Shown here piece after piece: positions 5,031-8,529 of a stretch of 8,529 nucleotides of DNA. Origin of the DNA: Candidatus Omnitrophota bacterium. Lineage in GTDB: Bacteria > Omnitrophota > Gorgyraeia > Duberdicusellales > 4484-171. A model generated the notes under the pieces. It did no database searches. It was not told the origin of the DNA and worked only from the letters and a program-made list of their open reading frames with translations. The translations under genes and the position numbers were made by a program. Location: NCBI GenBank assembly GCA_023228195.1, contig JALOBR010000017.1:8630-17158 (forward strand). The letters are read 5' to 3'. Positions within the stretch are counted from its first letter, which is position 1, and every line of letters starts with the position of its first letter.

Positions 5031-5338
5031 TAGACAAAAAGGTCTTTAAAGATTGTCCAGAGCAGGACGACTATTACGATGGCAGAAACTATATAGAAAT
5101 CATTAAAATATACGAATTCGCGGAAAGCGTCTTTGAGTTTATGCTTTTTCTCGGGCAAATTATATTTATTTTTTATCGTTTCTTTAACCTTGGAAATTTC
5201 CTCTTTTCTAAAACGCAGGAATTCTCCCGCCACCTTAAAACTAGGGAGAAGATTAGCATTCGCTAAATCAATAATCTCCTGTTCACTTAAACCTAAGATT
5301 TTTGACACTTCTCTCGTGGTTAATAATCTTTCTTTCAT
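5030..5338 (-). CDS. tail-anchored helix-turn-helix protein (excisionase/MerR-like HTH)
   Basis: The product has 102 residues with the ATG at 5338, chosen because the HTH begins there. The same frame stays open to 5383, but those extra 15 residues come from a CACGAAT repeat. The ribosome binding site is poor (AAAAAAG). Residues 4-51 are a small winged helix of the HTH_17/excisionase kind: RLLTTREVSKILGLSEQEII, then LANANLLPSFKVAGEFLRFRKEEI. A basic linker follows (about 52-72), then one hydrophobic helix at about 81-98 (FYIVSAIVIVVLLWTIF) close to the C-terminus, so the protein should be tail-anchored with the HTH in the cytoplasm. The neighbour upstream, a bactofilin, ends in a domain of the same kind. 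The stop codon overlaps the larB ATG by one base. A DNA-tethering or protein-binding role is inference. Confidence 0.82.
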   Translation of the reverse strand: MKERLLTTREVSKILGLSEQEIIDLANANLLPSFKVAGEFLRFRKEEISKVKETIKNKYNLPEKKHKLKDAFREFVYFNDFYIVSAIVIVVLLWTIFKDLFV

Positions 5339-5349
5339 CTTTTTTAATG

Positions 5350-5440
5350 CACAAATATCCACGAATTGGGGACGAATTACCACGAATAAATCTGTATATC
5401 ATTCGTGTAATTCGTTTTTAATTTGTGGGGATTCGTGTCC
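5350..5440. repeat. CACGAAT-type inverted repeat cluster
   Basis: At least five copies of CACGAAT or ACGAATT-like words in both orientations. The inner arms are ACGAATTACCACGAAT (5372-5387) and ATTCGTGTAATTCGT (5401-5415), which pair over 15 bases with one bulge around a 13-base loop. Outer words (CCACGAAT at 5359-5366 with ATTCGTGT at 5431-5438, ACAAAT at 5351 with ATTTGT at 5421) can add further pairs. The cluster fills the gap between the bactofilin and HTH genes almost exactly and runs into the open frame upstream of the HTH start. Confidence 0.75.
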
Positions 5441-5441
5441 C

Positions 5442-5933
5442 TCAGCGGTGCTGCGTAATCCAGTCTTCTACGTTCCTGCGGTCAAAGAATAAATTTTCTC
5501 CTTCTTTCTCAACAGGAATCTTTCCCTTTCCGACCCATTCCATAATTTTTTCTTCTTCTATAGATAGATAATCTGAAAGCTCTGACAACGACAATTTGCT
5601 TTGAGGCATTTTACACTTTCCGTTAAAGACAGCTCCTTCCTCCATAACTATCTTGGGCGCCTCAATGTCTCCGTTAAATTGCGCTGTACCGGTTAGGGTA
5701 ACCATATGGCTTGCGACAATCTTTCCGCTGATACGGCCGCCTAAAATCATATCTTCTCCGATAATATCCGCGTTCACGATAGCGGCTTCGCCAACCATTA
5801 GATTGCCTTTCGTATTTAATGTTCCTTCGAATTTGCCATTTATTCGCAAATTAACGGGTTCGGAAAAAATCAGGCTTCCTTGCATTGTAGCATTTATATC
5901 TAGTACTTTTTCATCCTCTTTTTTCCTTAACAT
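5442..5933 (-). CDS. bactofilin with C-terminal helix-turn-helix domain
   Basis: The product has 163 residues in two parts. Residues about 12-108 are a bactofilin (DUF583, polymer-forming cytoskeletal) beta-helix: MQGSLIFSEPVNLRINGKFE, GTLNTKGNLMVGEAAIVNAD, IIGEDMILGGRISGKIVASH, and TGTAQFNGDIEAPKIVMEEG, with the regular turn spacing of the family. Bactofilins form stable nucleotide-free filaments, often under the membrane, and help place other proteins. Residues about 113-162 are an excisionase-like winged helix (KLSLSELSDYLSIEEEKIME, then GKIPVEKEGENLFFDRRNVE, DWI), which is not part of usual bactofilins. The N-terminus is short and charged, without a membrane helix. The start at 5933 has a perfect AGGAGGTG site. 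The next gene downstream pairs the same HTH type with a membrane helix, which suggests the two proteins work together. Confidence 0.9.
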   Translation of the reverse strand: MLRKKEDEKVLDINATMQGSLIFSEPVNLRINGKFEGTLNTKGNLMVGEAAIVNADIIGEDMILGGRISGKIVASHMVTLTGTAQFNGDIEAPKIVMEEGAVFNGKCKMPQSKLSLSELSDYLSIEEEKIMEWVGKGKIPVEKEGENLFFDRRNVEDWITQHR

Positions 5934-5939
5934 TTAAAC

Positions 5940-5947
5940 CACCTCCT
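5940..5947 (-). promoter_or_regulatory. very strong ribosome binding site of the bactofilin gene
   Basis: AGGAGGTG on the minus strand, full match to the anti-SD core, six bases before the ATG. With the hairpin at 5955-5971 just upstream it makes a compact leader. Confidence 0.85.
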
Positions 5948-5954
5948 CAATGAT

Positions 5955-5971
5955 CTCGACGTTATGTCGAG
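5955..5971. promoter_or_regulatory. leader hairpin just upstream of the bactofilin RBS
   Basis: CTCGAC (5955-5960) and GTCGAG (5966-5971) form a perfect 6-bp stem with a five-base loop, seven bases from the AGGAGGTG site in the mRNA. It could protect the 5' end after processing or help present the ribosome binding site. No T-run follows. Confidence 0.5.
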
Positions 5972-5980
5972 GGAACTGAC

Positions 5981-6068
5981 CCCGCCGAACGTTGCAAAAT
6001 CATCCTGCTCGTCTGTTCGTCCATGAACGAACTAGCATGAGAATTTTACAACCTCTTCGTGAGGCGGG
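5981..6068. repeat. large ladder-like palindromic element between mgtC-like and bactofilin genes
   Basis: An 88-base segment folds on itself. CCCGCC (5981-5986) pairs with GGCGGG (6063-6068), GTTGCAAAAT (5991-6000) with ATTTTACAAC (6043-6052) at nine of ten positions, TGCT (6006-6009) with AGCA (6034-6037), and GTTCGT (6015-6020) with ACGAAC (6027-6032) around a six-base loop. Such a nested structure in a 163-base gap within a gene line suggests a mobile palindromic repeat (REP/MITE-like) or a structured RNA element in the operon transcript. There is no gene in it. Confidence 0.75.
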
Positions 6069-6096
6069 ACGATTAACCATTGATTCTTTGCCTCAT

Positions 6097-6537
6097 TTAT
6101 TTATTTTCACTTTGCTCTAATTTCTTTTCTACGTGTTTTAAAAAAGCAAGGGTGATAAAAGTAACTACCGTCGCAACTACTGCTGCACTAAAAAATCCAC
6201 AGCCTACAGCAAGCCCTATCCCCGAACTAATCCAAATGCTTGCCGCTGTGGTTAGCCCCTTTACGCCGTCATTGCCAGCCATAATCGTGCCGGCGCCTAA
6301 AAATCCTATGCCGGTAACTACGCCAGCTGCAATTCGCGAAGGGTCTACCGGGACTCTTCCCTGATACATTTCAAACATATACAACGAAACAAGCATAATT
6401 AAGCTTGAGCCGGTACAAACCAAAATATGCGTACGCAGCCCCGCATTTCGGCCTTTCTTTTCTCTTTCAAGGCCTATAATGCCCCCTAACACACCGGCTA
6501 AAACTATGCGCGTAATTGTTATTTTTAAATCAAGCAT
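6097..6537 (-). CDS. MgtC/SapB family membrane protein
   Basis: The 146-residue product is the MgtC N-terminal membrane domain alone. It has four to five hydrophobic segments (about 9-22, 37-55, 68-88, 97-112 and 114-134) and the family signatures: GLEREKKGRNAGLRTHILV (22-40), DPSRIAAGVVTGIGFLGAGT (65-84), and GLTTAASIWISSGIGLAVG (94-112). The C-terminal ACT-like cytoplasmic domain of Salmonella MgtC is absent, as in many environmental members; the tail is a short charged helix. MgtC proteins are linked to growth at low magnesium and to control of F-type ATP synthase in some pathogens, but the role of these short forms is not settled. The gene starts 13 bases after tsaD with a weak ribosome binding site, so it probably depends on coupling with tsaD. 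Confidence 0.93.
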   Translation of the reverse strand: MLDLKITITRIVLAGVLGGIIGLEREKKGRNAGLRTHILVCTGSSLIMLVSLYMFEMYQGRVPVDPSRIAAGVVTGIGFLGAGTIMAGNDGVKGLTTAASIWISSGIGLAVGCGFFSAAVVATVVTFITLAFLKHVEKKLEQSENK

Positions 6538-6550
6538 TGTAATTTAAGCT

Positions 6551-7540
6551 TCAGTTTGCCTGCGCTTCTAACCTAAGCGAAGACTTTTGTTTCTTTTTAT
6601 TATACAAGTAAAAACCCAATCCTGCAACCATTGCAGCATTATCTGCGGTATACCCTATCGAAGGGATTAAAAACCTTACCCCCCGGCTTTCGCTCTCTTT
6701 AAGCCGTTTTCGTAAATAACTATTCGCGAGAACCCCTCCTCCGCAGGCAACAACTTTTAACTTATACTTCGTTTTTGCCTCTAAAATTGCCGACACTATC
6801 GCTTCAATGCTCGCAGCCTGAAAAGAAGAAAGCAGTTTTATCTTAACATTTCTATCAAACAAATTCTTTTTTTCAAATTCCATTTTTTTATATATCAAAG
6901 CCGTCTTAATGCCGCTAAAACTTAAATTGAGCCCCTTCCTTCCGCATTTAAACTTAAAACAATCTTTATGACGAGCGTCAAAAAGCCTGTCGATAACCGG
7001 ACCGCCCGGATAGCCAAGAGAGTATGCCTTTGCAATCTTATCAAAAACTTCTCCACAGGCATCATCCTGCGTTTGGCCCAGAAGTTTTATCTTATCGAAA
7101 TCTTTAACGTAATAAATTTCGCTGTGGCCTCCGGAAACAATTAGCCCCAAGAATGGGAATTTCAATTTTTCCTCGTTGTTTAGAAAAGGCGCAAAAATAT
7201 GCGCATGAAGATGGTTAACTCCGATAAGGGGTTTTTTAAGAGATAAACTTAGAGCTTTTGCAAAATTAACACCTACCACCAAAGAACCTATAAGCCCCGG
7301 CTTACAGGTTACAGCAACCAAATCTATCCTGTCTAAAGAAACTCCTGCTGTGGAAAGCGCGCCCATAAGAACTTTGTCTATACTTTTAAGATGGGCGCGG
7401 GTTGCAATCTCAGGAACTACTCCTCCGTATTTTCTATGTTCTTTTAAAGAAGAGATGGTAACGTTTGAAAGGACTGTACAATCTTTTAAGATTGCACAGG
7501 AAGTTTCATCGCAAGAAGTTTCTATGCCAAGTGTGTACAT
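6551..7540 (-). CDS. tsaD: TsaD, tRNA N6-adenosine threonylcarbamoyltransferase
   Basis: TsaD moves the threonylcarbamoyl group from threonylcarbamoyl-AMP to A37 of tRNAs reading ANN codons, in a cytoplasmic complex with TsaB and TsaE. The 329 residues are a full-length ASKHA-fold member: LGIETSCDETSCAIL (4-18), GGVVPEIATRAH (39-50), CKPGLIGSL (79-87), NHLHAH (109-114), VSGGHS (135-140), DDACGEVFDKIAK (159-171), GYPGGPVID (176-184), LSFSGIKTA (206-214), CGGGVLANSYLR (266-277) and YTADNAAMVA (297-306). The iron-binding residues of the family are present as H110, H114 and D300. A charged lysine-rich tail ends the chain. It begins 22 bases after the stop of the protease gene and is followed by the mgtC-like gene. 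The ATG at 7540 is right by the family's N-terminal motif, although the ribosome binding site is weak. Confidence 0.98.
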   Translation of the reverse strand: MYTLGIETSCDETSCAILKDCTVLSNVTISSLKEHRKYGGVVPEIATRAHLKSIDKVLMGALSTAGVSLDRIDLVAVTCKPGLIGSLVVGVNFAKALSLSLKKPLIGVNHLHAHIFAPFLNNEEKLKFPFLGLIVSGGHSEIYYVKDFDKIKLLGQTQDDACGEVFDKIAKAYSLGYPGGPVIDRLFDARHKDCFKFKCGRKGLNLSFSGIKTALIYKKMEFEKKNLFDRNVKIKLLSSFQAASIEAIVSAILEAKTKYKLKVVACGGGVLANSYLRKRLKESESRGVRFLIPSIGYTADNAAMVAGLGFYLYNKKKQKSSLRLEAQAN

Positions 7541-7562
7541 TTAAGATAAATCAGAGCTTCCG

Positions 7563-8529
7563 CTACTTACTATCTTTAAATACAAGCATGCCTTTTAAAA
7601 AATCCGCGGCTCTGACTATAGGGTAATCCTTATTGTAATCGAATTCTTTTTTAGTTTCTAATTTTTTAAAAACATCCTCTTTCTCATCAGTTCCCACATC
7701 ATTGGCAACAACGATATCAGGGACTACACCCTTTTCGTGTATACTTGTGCCCAGCGGCGTATAATACCTTGATGTAGTAAGCCGCAGAGCCGAGCCGTCA
7801 GAAAGAGGGATTATCGTTTGTACTGAGCCCTTCCCAAAGCTGGTTTCTCCCATGACAACAGCTTTCTTATTGTCTCGAAGCGCTGAAGCAAGGATTTCGC
7901 TTGCGGAAGCGCTTCCTTTATTTACCAAAACCACCATCGGCAGAGCGCTGTATTTTTCCCTTAACGCAACCGATTTATATACATTTTCGTTTTCTGTCCT
8001 TGATTTTGTGGAAACAACGACTTTGTCAGTTTCCAGAAACCTGCTTGTTACATCAATCGCCGACTCAAGTAAGCCTCCCGGATTGTTCCTGACATCTATC
8101 ACTATTGCCTTAAGCCCTTTCTTATTTAATTCCTGTAAAGCTTTATCTAAATCTCTTGCGGTGTTTTCTCTGAATTCCGCTATTCTTATATAGCCTATGC
8201 CATCTTCTAATATTTCGGCATGTTTAATGTCCTTTATTTTTATTATGGCTCGCACCAAAGTAACATCCTCAAGCTTTTTGTCTTTTTCTTTAAGCACAGT
8301 GAGGGTAACCTTTGTGCCAGGGTCTCCTCTTAGTTTTTTTACGGCTTCAGTTATGGTGATTCCTTTTGTTACCTTTCCATCTATTTTAACGATGATGTCT
8401 CCAGGCTTAAGCCCGGCGATCCAGGCAGGAGTATCTTCTATAGGAGAAACTATCGTAAGCAACGTATCGCGTATGGTAATTTCAATACCAAGGCCACCGA
8501 ATTTACCCTCTGTATCTACCAGCAGTTCC
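7563..8529 (-). CDS. S41 family C-terminal processing protease, N-terminal part outside the window
   Basis: The frame is open across the right edge (first whole codon 8526-8528), and the residues there (ELLVDTEGKFGGLGIEI) are the normal start of the PDZ region, so the gene continues outside. About 321 residues are visible. The PDZ domain comes first (GLGIEI to about LTVLKEK, with IEDTPAWIAGLKPGDIIVKI). Then the peptidase core follows: YIRIAEF, VIDVRNNPGG, NKGSASASEIL with the catalytic serine at codon 7905-7907, and GETSFGKGSVQ with the catalytic lysine at codon 7830-7832, 25 residues apart as in Prc/Tsp. Such proteases use a Ser/Lys pair to cut exported proteins from the C-terminus; a signal peptide is expected in the missing part. 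The chain ends soon after IHEKGVVPDIVV with a charged tail. tsaD follows after 22 bases. Confidence 0.96.
   Translation of the reverse strand, partial: ELLVDTEGKFGGLGIEITIRDTLLTIVSPIEDTPAWIAGLKPGDIIVKIDGKVTKGITITEAVKKLRGDPGTKVTLTVLKEKDKKLEDVTLVRAIIKIKDIKHAEILEDGIGYIRIAEFRENTARDLDKALQELNKKGLKAIVIDVRNNPGGLLESAIDVTSRFLETDKVVVSTKSRTENENVYKSVALREKYSALPMVVLVNKGSASASEILASALRDNKKAVVMGETSFGKGSVQTIIPLSDGSALRLTTSRYYTPLGTSIHEKGVVPDIVVANDVGTDEKEDVFKKLETKKEFDYNKDYPIVRAADFLKGMLVFKDSK

Noticed and set aside
5339..5383. Longer HTH protein beginning 15 residues earlier
   Set aside because: The extra residues are encoded by the CACGAAT repeat, and the HTH domain begins right after the ATG at 5338.
5133..5492. 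119-codon plus-strand frame across the HTH gene and repeat
   Set aside because: It is antisense to two well-supported genes, with no ribosome binding site and no recognisable domain.
7852..8193. 113-codon plus-strand frame inside the protease gene
   Set aside because: It is the shadow of a highly conserved S41 peptidase core, including the catalytic serine.
8400..8462. TTG codon at 8462 as the start of the S41 protease
   Set aside because: The frame stays open to the window edge and the residues before it (GLGIEI) are the usual start of the PDZ region, so the gene is cut by the window.
1..8529. CRISPR array or direct-repeat/spacer structure
   Set aside because: The repeats seen are palindromic and unevenly spaced; no regular repeat-spacer series occurs and no cas gene is present.

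Overview
This is an AT-rich bacterial window with Gram-negative-like housekeeping genes. It carries single-gene promoters with near-consensus -10 boxes, strong AGGAGG-type ribosome binding sites, and many intergenic palindromes. The gene set (S41 protease, TsaD, MgtC-like protein, bactofilin with a DNA-binding-type tail, LarB/LarC, many small membrane or coiled-coil proteins) and the several families of palindromic repeats would suit an uncultured lineage of the Omnitrophota/PVC kind. That placement is an inference from gene style, not from a marker gene.

Left part (1-2800): mostly small genes of poorly known function. A membrane-anchored coiled-coil protein leaves the window on the left. It is divergent from a 55-residue lysine-rich protein (811-978), and each has its own clear promoter in the shared spacer. 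The small basic gene converges with a cupin gene so tightly that the two stop codons overlap. The cupin lies directly behind a two-TM HAMP-only protein. A zinc-ribbon/two-TM protein and a charged coiled-coil protein follow as single genes.

Middle (2880-3080): an elongator-type tRNA-Met (CAT anticodon) without an encoded CCA, with an extended -10 promoter. A probable terminator for the operon to its right lies just beyond.

Right part (3081-8529): seven genes in one direction, read from right to left: S41 C-terminal processing protease (partial), tsaD, MgtC/SapB-family protein, bactofilin with a C-terminal excisionase-like helix-turn-helix, a tail-anchored helix-turn-helix protein, larB, larC. 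Gaps are short (22, 13, 163, 103, -1 and 102 nt). LarB and LarC make the nickel-pincer nucleotide cofactor together with LarE, but neither LarE nor the user enzyme LarA is in the window.

The most interesting parts are as follows. (i) Two adjacent proteins carry the same kind of small helix-turn-helix, one on a bactofilin polymer and one on a membrane anchor, which could form a filament/membrane/DNA-tethering module. (ii) The normal N-terminal segment of LarB has been replaced by what looks like an in-frame, repeat-encoded peptide. (iii) LarC lacks the usual glycine/histidine/proline loop. (iv) Each of the four gaps around larC, larB, the HTH gene and the bactofilin gene that is longer than a few bases holds a different palindromic element.
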